64,000 bases of DNA from Larus michahellis (Eukaryota; Chordata; Aves; Charadriiformes; Laridae): the NCBI RefSeq assembly GCF_964199755.1, contig NC_133911.1, positions 3,809,001 through 3,873,000 of the forward strand. The letters are read 5' to 3'. Numbering within the stretch: the first letter of the stretch is position 1; every line of letters starts with the position of its first letter. Below, one piece after another: positions 13,671 through 27,340 of the stretch. The position numbers and the translations under genes were made by a program. Under the pieces are notes generated by a model. It had not been told where the DNA came from, searched no databases, and saw only the letters and a list, made by a program, of their open reading frames with translations.

Positions 13671-14070
13671 ACATTGGAAGAGACCTCTGGAGGTCTTGAG
13701 TCCAACCTACTGCTCAAAGTGGGGTTAGCTTTGGGGGGCAGACCAGGTTACTCAGGGCTTTATCCAGTTGGGTTTTGAAAACTTCCATAACTGGAGACTG
13801 CACAACCTCTCTGGGCAAGCTGTTCCAGTAATTGACTGTTCACATGATGAAAAAAATTTCTTTTAATCCAGTTTGAACCTCTCTTATTTCAACGTGCCCT
13901 TTGTCTCTTGTCCTCTTGCCATACACCACCGTGAAGAGCCTGGATCTGTCTTCTTGCCAACTTCTCACAGGTATGGTAAGCTTGCCGCTAGCCTGCCCCC
14001 CAACTTGTCTTCTTCAGGCTAAACAAGCCCAGCTCCCTGGGCTCTTGACCATATTGCTCCTCAGTAGCTT
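13671..14070 (-). mobile_element. Older CR1 LINE copy
   Basis: Reverse strand; recognisable blocks include GGAAGAGACCTCTGGAGGTC, GACTGCACAACCTCTCTGGG and AACAAGCCCAGCTCCCTGGG. More diverged than the others and from a different CR1 group, so probably older. The frames read here (13901-14164 and 13988-14482) are by-products. Confidence 0.9.
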
Positions 14071-17000
14071 GTGTCTGCAAAGAGGCAGCCCCACTTCCTT
14101 GGTAGCGCGGGGAGTGTGTTCTGGGGTCCTCAGACAAGGATTTATAGGCCCCTGGGCAGGTTAAAGGAACTACATTGGGTGATAAACACACCAAACAAGA
14201 AGTATGGGAAGGAATTCTCAAACCAGGGCACCCACTTGCATGACCCGCAGGTGGCTGGGTGCTGCGTAGCACCCAGGAATCGCACAGATCCTGACATAGG
14301 AAGGGGGCTTCTGAGACGACATTGCCTTTAGTCACCAGCCTTCCTTTTCCTTCCCAGGGTAAGTACCTCCCCCCAGGAAAACAAACAAAATTCTCCCCAT
14401 CCCGCCATCTCTCTGCTATGATCATGCAAACTTTCCTCCTATGAGACCCACTAGTCTTCGCCCTGGTGATCTTTGAAGTCACCTGTATAGCTCATTTGGG
14501 ACCACTGCCTGGTGATCAGGTCCCCAGCTGGGAGACACCGGCTTCACTCAGGGATTGCCCACTTCTACAGGCTCCTACCCATCACCCCGGAGCAACTCCC
14601 TGGGCTAAACCTGGCTCCGCGTCTTTTGTATGGTTGTGCCCTGCTCGTTTCCAAAAGCGAATGGTGCAGGGAGTGTTGCTGGTGCACTGTAATGAGGATA
14701 AAGTTCCTCTTGTTCCAGCTGGAATTAAAATCAAGGTCATTTTACCCCTTCAAGTTCCTCCTTTTCATCTCAGTCCTTCCCCAAACAGGCATCTGTCCCT
14801 TCTTTAGTGACCCCAGCGCTTAGGACAACCGGGACAGGACATCCCTGCCTAGTGGCTGATTCTACCCAGTTGCAATATTTATGTATTTCTTGCTGTCTGT
14901 CCCTCTTTGGGACCCTGCAGCTTCCTGATCACTGCATTTCATTTGTCTCAGGTTTTAGAATTTATTTCGGTGACTCCAGTCCTGATGTCTGAGACTGGCT
15001 GAAAATAGTAACTCAGTCTGATCTTATCTGCAGCTATTAGAGACTTCAATTATATCCTCCCGGGACTATCTGTTACTCCTAAGAAATTAGATCTTGCTTA
15101 TTGTTTTCTTACCCCTCTCCCTGTCCTCATAAACCTTCCAGCTATGGGTTTTGCTTTGATGAAGCTTTTCAGGAGCCAGATTGGACTTTTACAAAGTGTA
15201 AGATAATCAGGCACTTCCCTAAGCCCAGCCATGCCTGGATCCCAAAGGCCTTTGCCAGCTTTGCTTCACAGCGCCCTGAGCAGAGGTAACGTTATTATTG
15301 ATTTAGTGAGGGAGAAACTGAGGCACGGAGTAGTCACTAGTTTCATTTCAAGAACTATTTCCACTGGATTCTGTTGGAATAATGGATACAGAGCAGATTA
15401 AGAACTCAGGGCACTGGGGACCACCGTGTGGCAGGCCTGGCTGCGGCTACAGACCAGTCTGATGGTCTGCAGGCTCCAGGACACCTGACTACAATTAATT
15501 GGGCGGTTTTTCCTTAATAATGAAAAAGTGACCAGCCTCGCAGGCTGCATTGACCAAAGTTCAGTGCCGACGTCTCACTGCTCCAGCTCTCAAGGGTAGA
15601 TCTGACTTGAAGCTTTCAGGAGAGAGAGGGTTCCAGAAGTACCTGCGTCTTCCAGCAGCTGATGGAGGAGCTGGCTAACCTCACTCTTTCAGTCTGATGG
15701 TGTGGAGAGCGGGCTGTCCTCTCCCCTCACAGCACATCGCCAGTAGCTCTTCTCCCTTTTGCCAGTGCTTCTCGCTAGGGTGCCCCTTCGCCATTCAGTC
15801 ATGTCTCCTTGGGGGACTCTCTCCTTTCTGTCTCTCTACAGCCTTCCCCCGCCGTGGGGAGCCCTCCATTGCTCTCCGCAATGGGCAGGAAGGCGCAGCT
15901 TGAGTGACCCACCACCCTGAAAAACTCTGCACAGTAGGGTGCCAGAAGGCAAGTCATAAAAGAAAGATAAAACCCCACCAAGCACCTTACTAGCCAGGAG
16001 TTCCTACGAAATCAGGGATGAGAAATGGTAAAGAAAAGCCAGAATAGCCATAACTTTTCTAACGTCTTCTGCAAAGCAGCTCCTATTTAGGAAAATCCCT
16101 GTGTGCCTGAAGATTCGCCTAATGTTCTTCAGAGCCAGACTCAGCGAGGTTTGTTTTTAGGAAGGGACACGGTGCAGCATTTCCAGAGGTGCCACTTGCT
16201 AAGGACTAGGAGAGATGAGCTGCAAATCAGGGCAGAGACAGCTGAGACAATTGCACACGCAAGCGTGCAGTGTGTAAACACCTAAGGAACTACAAAAGAT
16301 ACTGCAATTAATCTAAGTCTGGGTTAGGCCCTGGTCCCCTTGATTTTAGCAGAACCATAGATTCAGGCCTGGAGCTCAGCACGGCATATTTATAGGGGTG
16401 GTTTTCCAGCGCGTAGAACACTTGTTTTACTGAGGTCAAGGCATGGAAAGAAAGACAAATATATTAGACAAGATAAGATCACAGAGATTAGACCCAAAAC
16501 TCCAGTTCTTAGCACCTCAATTGCTGGTATGTTTGCAATCAAGATCTACTATCTCTGGCTTGAGTCCTTCCCTAAAGTAAATACATAAAGTAAATATTTG
16601 TAACTCTTGTGGCTCGGATCTGTTCTGGATAAATGTTTTTGCAGTGTCTTGTGCTATGATGCTTCAAAGCCAAGAGGAACCATCTGGCACTGCCCCAAAT
16701 TCATTGATCACTGGCAACAACAACAACCTTTTCCTTTATTTAAAAAAGCCGGCGTTGTTAATTTTCCAGTCCCCTCTGTTGCTTATGTGCGGTGCACTTT
16801 GCACTGGAGGCTCTTTGGGTGGAACTCCTCTACTTGTCCAACACGTCACATCTCAAGAGTGCGCATCACCCTGCCGCCTGGAAAGCAAACAGACGCCGTA
16901 GCAGGACTCGCCCTCCCTGGATCTTGGCTGTCAAGCAAAGCAGGGAATGACACGGGCCACCAGAAGGTGGGGCTTGTGGCCTTAAATGACTAGAGGTTCT

Positions 17001-18686
17001 TCATCTTCCTTGCCAACTTGCTGAAGCTGCTGGGCCGGGCTGAGGATTGCCTTGGCGCCTCCAGAAATCAGGGCCAGAGGGACCATCAAACAGTGGGCAC
17101 TGGAGAGGGATGGATGGGCAAGCTTGTGGCTTTGCGACTTTTCATCAAAACATGAATCAGAGTTTAGATTTCCCCACATTTTTTCCATGTTTTCATCAAA
17201 ACAGATAATAAAAAGGAAAAAAAAAAGGGGAGGGGGGCGTGGGGATTGGGGATTTGGGGTTGTTTTGGCTTCTTCTATAAAAAATGTCCACTTCATTGAA
17301 AAGCTATTTCTCTTCCACCTGCCAGCCCTCCCCCCAACAACAAAGTCCTTTGATGTAAAATTTTTGGCCACTTTAACCACAAACATACATAGACAAGAAA
17401 AAGCCACCCAAAGATTTTGGCAAATCATAGCTGCATTTTTTTTTTCCATAAAAGGCACAGTTAGTTATTTTTCCCTAATCCCACGCTATTGTAGCCCCCA
17501 AAACGCATCTAAACTTTGCTATCATACTGACCAAGATGCGGCTCATCATTTTTAATGAATTTGCTCTCTCCGTTTTGGGGGGCTTTGTGGACTTCTGCAA
17601 AGGTTTGTCTTTAAAATGCGGGCGCGCATTACCAATCATTAATTATACGGAACAATAGGTTGGCTTCATCCTCAATAATTCCTTCAGAATTCCATTTCTG
17701 AATTGGAAAACTTTTTTTTTTTTCCCTTTTCTCCCCCATCATCCATTTGAGCCTGTGTTAAACAGCAGGTAGTTATTGGAGAATACAGCTACATTTTAGT
17801 CATAAACAACTGCCTTTCAACAGGGCTTAGGTTCCTGCTTTCAGTCTTTTTTTTATCGAGGAAAACAGCCCGTTCTGTGCTTTTGAAGGCCCATAGTGGC
17901 ATCTAGTGACTGAATTGCATAGGGCAAGGAAAGAGGAAAATTATGGAGAGTTCCAAATAAATTGCCTTGTTTCAAAGGTCTGCTTCAATACCAAAATTGA
18001 AAGCTATTTGGAATTATTTATGAAAAAAAAAAAGTAAGAAAAGTCTTATTTAAAATCTTTGTAGCAAAGATGCAAAAAGAAGTGAATTCATTATATGTAC
18101 GTGAAAGATTTTAATTTGCACGAACATGCATTTTTAAAAAAAGAATTCTAATACACTTGTTGATTGTATCAGGGGAAACAGATGGACAATACCCACCTGT
18201 AGATGTTCCTTTAAAATATTTGGGCCTGATCCTCATCTGTAGCTGATTTGTTGATTCCCAGCTGATTCCCTGGGCTCGGTAACGAGGTGAGGACCAGCTG
18301 GTCCATATAAAAGCAACAGGAATAGGCCAGTGGGGGCTTTTTGGTGTGGAGTGTTTGAGCTGTGACAGTGGATGTTGTGCTTTGGAAGCTGTGTTGGGTA
18401 AGTGGCTTTTATTTGCAATCTTCCTTGGAAAAAGAAGGTAAGGTGGATGAGTTGGGAGGGTTGTTTTGGCGCTCAGGTCTTCAAACTGTGCTCCTCTAAC
18501 AACAGTTGGGCAAAAGAGAGGGCGGGTGGATTTGGGGGAGAGGTAATGTATTGCCTGTCTGTTCTGGAGCCCTGTGTTACAGGGAGGAAAAAAAGAGCTT
18601 TCACACTTGTCCAAAAAACCTATATTGAATAGCTGGAGTTGTGCATTAACTGCAAACCTTCAGCCGATGTGACTGGTTTAGCCCTA
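14071..18686. other. Intergenic, no supportable gene (middle part)
   Basis: No coding exon recognised. 17.5-18.1 kb is AT-rich with several TAATTA-type words, of the kind seen in conserved noncoding elements, but conservation cannot be judged from one sequence. Confidence 0.6.
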
Positions 18687-19247
18687 TAGGATCACAGAGT
18701 CACAGAATGGTTGAGGTTGGAAGAGACCTTAAAGCCCACCCAGTGCCACCCCCTGCCCTGGGCAGGGACACCTCCCACCAGCCCAGGTTGCTCTAAGCCC
18801 CGTCCAACCTGGCCTTGAACCCCTCCAGGGATGGGGCAGCCACAGCTTCTCTGGGCAACCTGGGCCAGGGGCTCACCACCCTCACAGCAAACAATTTCTT
18901 CCTCAGATCTCATGTAAATCTCCCCTCCTTCAGTTTGAAACCGTTACCCCTCATCCTGTCATTACACTCCTTGATCCAGATCCCTCCCCGTCCTTCCTGT
19001 AGCCCCCTTTAGGGGCTGGAAGATCTCCCCGGAGCCTTCTCTTCTCCAGGCTGAACCCCCCCAGCTCTCTCAGCCTGTCCTCACAGCAGAGGGGCTCCAG
19101 CCCTTGGATCATCTCTGTGGCCTCTGGCCCCGCTCCAACAGGTCCATGTCCTTCTTGTGCTGAGGGCTCCAGAGCTGGACACAGTACTGCAGGTGGGGTC
19201 TCACCAAGGTGGAGTAGAGGGGCAGAATCACCTCCCTATCTTGCTGG
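18687..19247 (-). mobile_element. CR1 LINE copy, the longest in the window (560 bp)
   Basis: Reverse strand; starts AGGATCACAGAGTCACAGAA. Successive conserved blocks include CTCCAGGGATGGGGCAGCCA, CTTCTCTTCTCCAGGCTGAA and GGACACAGTACTGCAGGTGG. It extends into the end of the reverse-transcriptase-proximal 3' region but has no intact ORF. Confidence 0.95.
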
Positions 19248-22200
19248 CTTCTCTTTTGTTATGGGGTTAATCACCCCAAAGCTTGATGTAAAGGGTGAAT
19301 CTTTTTAGACTTAAAGGCTGATAATTTCCATGGTAACCCATTGCCAAGAGTGCCTGGATCTCCCTGACTGGGAGATGGAAAGAGATGGAAACAACGCACA
19401 GTTAGATGGCTTAGCTCGGTTGTCACAAAGAGGATGAAGATCTGTTGGATTTGCATGGCTCTGGCAGGGTTCTTTTGAAAGGAGGAATTTCGGATTAGCT
19501 TGTGTGCAAGATCTGGGATGATGGGAACAACTTCAGCACATAAATAAAAGTAATAAGGGATCTGCTGACTTGTATTTGTGTTGGCCCCCAAGTTTCCACA
19601 GTCTCCCCAAGGTTACTAATGGGGACAGGTTAGAACACTGGTCAAGTGTGGTTTTACTATTTAATTACCGCATTTGTAATTGACAGGAGTTCTTTAACTT
19701 GATTTACCGTTGGACTTGCTATTTCAGTAGAAGGGGAGACTGCATGTATTATTTGGCAATCGTAGTGCTTTATGAATTTTAATTAAAGCTCAATACCGCT
19801 GCTGCTGGAATGAGGTGAATATGAAATTTTGAATTTAATTATGGCCTGCAGGCCGGGGTGCAGGCATGGAATCAAACCCCCTGCTCTGTAGGGTCACTTG
19901 GCTTGTCTTAAAAATTCCAGAGCGTTGAAATACTTCCTTGTTCCAGCCTCTGTAGACGAGGAATTTCAGACTTGCACTTCTCTTCTTAAAATGAACATGC
20001 ATGTGTTTACCTAGCACCGTACCTATAAATATCTCACAAGACATAAATTTTACTATTTGACATACAGTTCTGAATTATACTACGTGGATAAAACGGAATG
20101 CCTGCTCCTCTAAATGAGGAAGCAATGGCAATGCTCCTTCTCAAGGGAATGGTCCTCTGGACACTTTCTCTCCTCACTTAAACTCCTTGGATGTGGCTTT
20201 CCAGGTGTGCTGTGTCGTCTTCTACCTTCTGCTGAACGAATGTCAGGGGTGACACCTGAAAAAGGCTGGTGTTTCTCATAGCGGGGGAAAATCCAAACCA
20301 TAAGCTGCTTAAGACGCACTAATTTCAGGGGTTAGATCATCCTTGCTGAGAATTTCTAAGCGTGTAAATCCTGAGATGTCCCTGATTTCAGTGAAACAGC
20401 AGCAAAACCAGTGTGTTGCGATCTTAATTCTAGTTGAAATAAATCTTCATCAGACCGTAGTGTTTCTAAGTTACTAATGCACTGGAGGAGTGTTTTTATT
20501 ATTCCTTCCCTGTGCCTCTACCACAGCCAATATAAACTCTTAAAACAAATGTCACTGAGCAGGCGAGTTAAAGGCTCACAATGCCCCAGGAAGAAGCGTA
20601 CCTTTTGTGCTCCAGTTAGGAACAGGTCAATATGCAACATATTGAGTCTGGCAAAGCTTTCCAGGTGTCAGGGGGGACTGTGACGCTTTGAGATCATAGT
20701 GTTAGGAGGGAAAATGACTACTGGTTTTCTGGTCAGAGGGCACTTTATTACAAACACCTCCAAGAAAAATCTTTGTAGGGAATTGCAGAAGTGCTGGTGA
20801 GAACCAGGATGCTTCTCGTCAAAAACAACAACTTGGTCTTACTCGGAGTCATCTTGGGTTCTTACTGGGTTCGAGTAGATGGTTTATTTAGCTAAAAACA
20901 GAGGCGTTGCTCTGGGCTAGAGCCCAAAAAGATTCTTCCGCAGTTTTGGCAGGAGCAGCAAGAATAGGCTCATTTTTAAAGAGAATGGACCAGCTACTTC
21001 ATCAGCAGAAAGTCAGTGCTGTTTAAACTGCCTGAAGTGTTGAAATGATTTGGACAGATGTTATATTGAAAATATTTTCAACTCTTCGTCAGCACGTTGA
21101 TAGTATTTTGAGGTTTTTTAACAGAAAACAGGATTATAGCCAGTTCTCTGTGCCTCTCAGGCAGTGGCATAATAAAATAATCACACTACTATCTTTTTTT
21201 TTTTTACATAGAAAAAGCAACCACGTGTACAGGAAAAGTCTTTTATTAAAAATCACAGCACACAGATCCTTTGGCCAATAAAGGCGTACATGAAAGGACA
21301 TCAATACATAGACGATACGCTTACGCAATTACCAAGAGTTTTCATCATCTTAGCTAGCTTCAGGTTTCTAGCAGTTTATTTCCTACCTAAATGCTGAGCA
21401 AATAAAGGGTGTGCCACACCGTGCCCCCCAAACGGTCCCGTTATGTGGCTGCAAAAAAATGTGCAATTTCATTCACTCGTTTAGAAGACACTCAGCACAG
21501 TACCCCACGCTAATTCTGGTTCATAAAGGCACACTTATTGCGCGGTATCCTTCAGCTTCAGACAGGCTACAAGTAACAGACTGATCCGTTTCCAAGTTTT
21601 ACTAGACATTACCTAAAGAGTCTGTATTAGAAAGTAAGAACTGGCATATTATGTTGGCATAAAGTAGTTCCAGTCCCAAGGTAAAAGCATATCTTACACC
21701 AGTACAAGTAGCAACAGATTTGAGTCTCGCAGGCAGTGTGTTCTAAATAAAATATAGAGGAGGGAAGGTGTCGACAGTTTGTCAAGCGTACAGCAATACC
21801 AAACCCGTATTTCAACTCTGATGCTGAACAGAAAGGAACAGAAATGCAATTCTTAATCACCTTCCCTTAATCACGCACACCCCCCCTTCCTGCTGGGCGT
21901 TTCATCAAATCTGCAAAGCCAACACCCTCGGCCCCCAAAACATTAATGTTAACAGATACGAAATCCCAGTTTCAGTGCTCAAAAAAGAGGCATTTCAACT
22001 ACAGAAAACGTAACATTTGTCAAAAGTATGACAGGTAGAAGCTGGATTTGAGCAAACTTCACACGAACAAGGCTAGACATTGAGAAATGAAAGGATTCAC
22101 TTACAGGAATAGTAATTTCTAAGTTGGGTTTGGTTTTTTTAAAATCTTGAACTGACTAGGAATTCTTGGAAGCCTGAGGGTTTTTTTTTTAAATATAACT

Positions 22201-24449
22201 GTTGGTTTATTTAGTATGGAAATTAATGTTTTAGTTACTTATTTTTACACACTAAAGCAATTAAGTCATGTTGCACATAACTTTAAAAAATTCTCTGGAA
22301 AATAAAATCAACTTTGCAGTTGAGTTTATGCCATTGTCAGCTTTAAATATGTCGGTATCAAGTCTTAGATATGATCATGGAGGGGACGTGTCATGAACAA
22401 TTAATTTCTCTAGTGCATCTGTTAGCTCTGGTAGAATGCTAAATGCCTGATTATGGATTTTTGTTTTTTAAAAATAATAAAAAGCTGAAGAGTGTTACCG
22501 ATCAGCTCAATAGCAGTCCTGAACGGATGCCAACATAGCCTCACAGACTTGACACAGCTGCCCAACTTAAGAGTGTGTAACATCGATATCTAGAAAAGCC
22601 GAGGTGATAATTTTTCCTTGTACTAACAATAATATTAAAAATGCAAAGTATTATGAAAACTTGGAAACCATCAGAAACGCTATTTAAATAAAAAGGCCAA
22701 TGTATTGCTAACCTATTGCCACTAAGAATGGCTACAAACAAGAAGATAAATCTGTTCCTGGATAATTTAATTTTCACTAAGGCCCAGAACAAAACTTTCC
22801 AGTTTCATATAGCTGCAATAAAGACTCAGCAGCACTTCAACATCCTCCAAAGGCTGGACCCACTGACTTTCAAGAAGGACAAAGATTACACCACAGTTTT
22901 CAAGTATAAAAACATCATATACTAGATGAGATGATGTCAGGAAATACGGGACCCGGTCCTGAGAAGGTATGAAAGATAAGCCTTTAATTACTACTTCTAA
23001 AATACTCAATTCATATGTTGTTCAAACTGTGCTTTCTATTTTGCTTTAGAAAAAATGCGCTCAAAAATGAATTTTTGGACTGAAACTGTAAGTTTTAAAA
23101 CCTTGGTGACTCACTCAGGCAATAGACGGATGTTTCCTGATTATTCAAAATAACACCAATAGGTCTTTCACATGCACATTCTTTCTTGTAATATATATAT
23201 ATATATAAAAAAAAGAAATCCTGTGCTAGTTAATGTTTTTCTGTGTTTTTTGACACAACGTGTGGGATGTCTGCTCTCTCCCAAATGATTCAATTTGCTT
23301 TTAAAATAGCAAAAAAGTCTAAAAACTTCATCTTTTACTTTTGTGGGATTAACTGGGATTGAAATCAAAGTGCTATATTTGCAGTAAGGGGGTGCCTACT
23401 GAAAACTAAACCCCCTTACCGTAAGAAAAGAATCTGTCAAACCTTCCATGTTGATTTGTTTTGCAACTAGAGCAAAACACGGGTAACCTTAAATAGGAAA
23501 GGGCGTAACGAAGCTGTGTCAGACCCGATATCAAGAGTGTTAAGAGTGGTCACTGCTGGTTCTGCGCTCCATCTCGCCAGCACGCAGGCAGCGCACCCAG
23601 GCACCGGCTCTGCCACAGTCCAGGGATCTGCTGTGCCAGGTATTTCGGGGTGCACGTCGTATTCCTGACACCTGTGTGAGAAACTCTTCAAGGGAATTTC
23701 TTAAGTATTTGTATGCATAATGTCTTCCACGGGGTCAAATATCAGCTGGAGATCCAGCATTTCTCTGCCATTAGTTTTGCCAGCAATGAAAAATACTTTT
23801 TTTTGGTGGGGTGGGGATGGGGGTTGCGGGCAGGGAGAGTCAAAGTCAACAACGAAAACAACCTCCATGAACACAGTTATTGGTAAAAATGGATAAACAG
23901 TACATTCTTACTAGCTTGAGAGACATGCAGTAGACTCTTCGTCTGCAGTTCAGATCCCAGTACTTTAAATAATGGCTTCTACACCAAGAAACTCAAGCAC
24001 TGCTTGATATGCCATTCTCATGGACATTACAGTACCTCCTTCAACAAATGTAAAATGACATTAACTATCTTATTTTTTCTATACATAATACATTTTCAAT
24101 AATTATAAATAAATACTCACATTACAAGCATTTAACCACATATATATATACACAATACTAGGGAACCCCAAATAGCTAATAGGTATTTTTTTAAAATGCT
24201 AAAGCCAATTTAAATTTCCTGTAATCTCGTTAAATTCTTGTTTTGGAATAGTATACCTTGCTGAAAAGAACATCTGCCTATCCATCAATACATAAGCATG
24301 CATTAGAATGGACACACGCTAAAATAACTTCTTTTTTTTTCAGTATCTTAATTTAACTTTGTTTTAGAAGGAAGTCAAAGATTCGTTCAAGTTTTCAAAA
24401 AAAAAAAGAGAATTATCAGCCTCTGTAGAAGACTATTCTTAATCCTCAA
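19248..24449. other. AT-rich DNA downstream of B3GALT6
   Basis: No coding exon seen. Several minus-strand poly(A) hexamers (20744, 21242, 21375 and 22206) mean part of it may belong to long B3GALT6 3' UTR forms. It contains the TA microsatellite. Confidence 0.5.
23189..23206 (+). repeat. (TA)n microsatellite
   Basis: Nine TA units followed by an A run. Confidence 0.95.
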
Positions 24450-26296
24450 TAATTTAATCAAAACAAGAATAACAAAAAAACCCAAACCCCATTCTTGATT
24501 CCTTTGGTATGAATTGCTAACTTGCTAATTTAAGAAGCAAAAATAAAATACAGAGACATTGGCACCCCCTTTTTTTTTTTTTTCCTTTGCAGTTTGTCTC
24601 TTCCTGCAGGTGGGAACAGACACTGAACTAGGGAGAGGAGGGAATGAAATTGTATGAAAGTGCAGTGTGCAACAAACAGTAAAACTGATAATTATGAATG
24701 CCCTTTGGGCATAAAAGTAAAATTCTGCTTATACTGAAAGATCTGTAGCTGACAAAGGTTACTGGAAGTCAGCAGCCCTGTACTAGTACTGGAAAAAGAA
24801 GTATTTCTGTGTATTAGAGCACCTGCCACTCAAAAATGCCGAATTACAGGCTTACCTAAAGGTTTGAAGATAAGTAACATGGAGAAATTGTGGAAGTGAT
24901 CTGTTCTACAGCCAAGAATGTCTTGTCTGCTTTTACTGTTCGATACTGCATTTGATGCTGACAAGCTCTGTCAGTGCTAGAATTATCTGTAGTGTAGACG
25001 GGACTAATGGATATAATCCCATTTACTGACATTATCACTTGAGCAATTAACTTAGACCTCCTGTAAAATTATGTTTAGTTCCACTCTACGGTGTTATTGG
25101 AGAGAAGGAGGGAATCCACACAACCTGGCTTTGGGCATCTCAGTGTGACTGTTGGGGGATTAGTCTCCTTAGGTTGCAATGTAGCTCTTGAAAAGGGACC
25201 AGGTTCTCCTAAAACAGGTTCCCCCACCCCCCAAAATTCCTCTCTCTCTTGACTACATACAGAATTTACTTTCTTAGCTGAGGTACCCGTGTTAGGGCAA
25301 TCTTGTCTGAACTCCAAATAGTTTCCACTGATCTAATCTTCCTAATTTACACTTTACAGAAGTAATCCAGAACAACATAAATCTGAAGATTTACAATGTC
25401 TGACCTCGTAGTAGTCAGTGAGCTTACTTACTGTTGGGAGGGGAAATGTTTCCTCATACACAGTGTGCTTGGAGGATAAGCTAAAAAACACCTATGCCTA
25501 ACAACTGAAGGCTAGCTTTGTAGCATAACTACTTGCCCCAAAATAAGAGAATATATTCTATATCTGCCAAACACCATAACTCATCCACCTGTCTAAATAC
25601 AGACTTATTCCATAGCTGCCAGATAACTTATGTACATGATGTCTTTAAAACAACAAAAAGCTTAGAGGCAAGTTACACAGAAGGTCTAATAATTCCATTT
25701 TTGTAAATCAGAGCACTTGTCAAAATACAGACTCTCCCTCCCTCCCCAGGGAGGGAATATCCTAGGTAAAATTGTTCCCTTCACTTGACTGCTTGTGTCA
25801 ATAACTAGCCACCTGTTCCCACTGGCATTAGCAACTGATTTGCAGCCCCATTAGAATCTCCAAACCTTGCCAAACTGACACTTGTTCCTTGCCAAGAAAT
25901 AAACAGCAGATGCTAGTTTCACAATCTTAGAGATAGCATAAAGGCCTGTCATGATCTTTAGCAAATAAATCTTAGGGTCTTAGGTTAAAAATCTTCCAGC
26001 AACTTTTCATCCAAGTTATCTCCCCCAAATTTTCTGTGCTATCCATGTTTTGCAACCTATTATTTGCCTTGAATCCTGTCGTATGAGCCTTTCCAGGCTC
26101 TGTCATCTCTTTCTTTTTAAACATCATGCCACATTGGTAGCTCTTAGCAGTTTCAGGGTTTCATTGATCGTGACATAATGAATCGTGCAAAATCTTTTGA
26201 GTAATTTTTAAGCCCTAGTTACTGGGATTCTTCCCAAGTAACAGCAACCAAGCTCAGGAAGTCCACCAACATTCTGCCTTTTCCTTCCTCAGACTT
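24450..26296 (-). other. B3GALT6: Probable B3GALT6 3' untranslated region (3' end uncertain)
   Basis: AT-rich sequence directly after the B3GALT6 stop codon on the minus strand, with no coding signal. The first reasonable poly(A) signal is an ATTAAA (plus-strand TTTAAT at 24453-24458), followed on the minus strand by a T-rich run (plus-strand A-run near 24400). That gives a 3' UTR of about 1.85 kb, close to human. Further AATAAA hexamers on the minus strand lie at 22206-22211, 21375-21380 and 21242-21247 and could give longer forms. The end point is a guess. Confidence 0.35.
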
Positions 26297-27340
26297 TCAC
26301 GGGATGCCATCCTTCCTTTGGCAACACTGTGAAGGAGGCACTCCCCAATCATACATGTAGGAAAGCCTGAGCTTAACCTCCTCCTTACAGAGCTTTCCTT
26401 CTTTAGCCAGGGTCTGGTGCTTTTCCAGCATGTCCTCGATGCTTTGCTTATGAGTTACTATATACTTATTGTTGCAACCTCGGGACTTATACTCAGTGTC
26501 AAAACGAGGATCGTGCACTCTCTTCACATCGATGGGAGCCAACCAAACCCCCAGGGAGACATCTTCACTCTGCCACATGTTCAGGTAGTCTCTGCTAAGA
26601 CGCAAATAGTGCACCAGATCTGCAGAAATCACGTAACCACCACCCAGAGCATATGGTAGATAGTAGTCACAGAGCACCCAGGCGCTCTCTTTCCATTTGC
26701 CGCCAGACTTCACCCGGCCGCGGCCAGAAAAGAAGCCCCAGTAGAGGCGACGTGGCTCCTTGGCTCTCAGCTCTTCCACGAGCACATCCAAGCGTACGAA
26801 GGTATCGTCGTCGGCCTTCAGGGCAAACTGGAAGTCCAGGTGCAGATCCAGCCAGACGTACGTGGCCAGGACTTTAGCAGTCAGGTTCTCGTAGGAATCC
26901 CGCAGCTCCGGCAGGAGGAGGAGGTCTCTGTGACGGCTCTGCTCTAGCTCCAGGCTACGAAGCTCCTCTGCCCCGAGCCCTGCCGTGCCGATCACGAAGC
27001 GGCTCCAGATGTCATCGTGAGGGGGACGCCCAGCGGCCGACAGCCACGTGCTGCGGATGATGCTGCGTCGCTCGCTGTACTTGGGGCCGCTGGTGATGAG
27101 CACGGCCAGGAAGGCAGTCTCCTCAGGGGAAGATGGCGGGGCGGCGGGGGGCTGTGGCCCCCTGGCACCCCGTGGTGGCAGGGCAGCTGGCTGGTTGTGT
27201 GGCAGCCCGCGGGGGGCTGGCAGAGGCCGGAGGCCCTCGGAGGTGCACTTGGCCAGGTAAAGCAGGACCACGGCGAAGAGTGACAGGCCGCCCAGGCCCA
27301 GGGCCGTCTTGTGGCGGCACAGCAAGCGCAGCAGCTTCAT
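26297..27340 (-). CDS. B3GALT6: Beta-1,3-galactosyltransferase 6 (galactosyltransferase II), single exon, complete
   Basis: Encodes a 347-residue type II Golgi enzyme. The family (GT31) adds the second galactose of the GAG-protein linker tetrasaccharide, from UDP-galactose in beta-1,3 linkage, needed for heparan and chondroitin sulfate. Seen here: a short basic N-terminus, one membrane anchor at about residues 12-30, a Pro/Ala-rich stem at 37-72, then the catalytic domain. It has the metal-binding DDD at 177-179 (KADDDTF), EDVSLG at 259-264, an N-glycosylation site NLT at 152-154, and a Cys-containing tail ending QRKDGIP. The ATG lies at 27338-27340 with G at -3 and the stop at 26297-26299. 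It has no introns, as in human. The human protein is 329 residues; the extra length is in the stem. It sits inside the CpG island and is divergent from SDF4. Identification rests on end-to-end similarity to the human protein and on synteny. Confidence 0.96.
   Translation of the reverse strand: MKLLRLLCRHKTALGLGGLSLFAVVLLYLAKCTSEGLRPLPAPRGLPHNQPAALPPRGARGPQPPAAPPSSPEETAFLAVLITSGPKYSERRSIIRSTWLSAAGRPPHDDIWSRFVIGTAGLGAEELRSLELEQSRHRDLLLLPELRDSYENLTAKVLATYVWLDLHLDFQFALKADDDTFVRLDVLVEELRAKEPRRLYWGFFSGRGRVKSGGKWKESAWVLCDYYLPYALGGGYVISADLVHYLRLSRDYLNMWQSEDVSLGVWLAPIDVKRVHDPRFDTEYKSRGCNNKYIVTHKQSIEDMLEKHQTLAKEGKLCKEEVKLRLSYMYDWGVPPSQCCQRKDGIP

Noticed and set aside
17052-17555. 167-codon plus-strand frame
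   Set aside because: It reads through a poly-A/G stretch giving a Lys/Gly run, has no domain, no clear promoter or splice context, and an overlapping minus-strand frame of similar size.
18692-18913. Frames inside CR1 copies (also 28450-28800, 29114-29449, 57596-57841 and 13988-14482)
   Set aside because: They translate the 3' untranslated end of CR1 elements and recur because the elements are related.
26417-26877. Plus-strand frames opposite B3GALT6
   Set aside because: Antisense shadows of a conserved single-exon gene.
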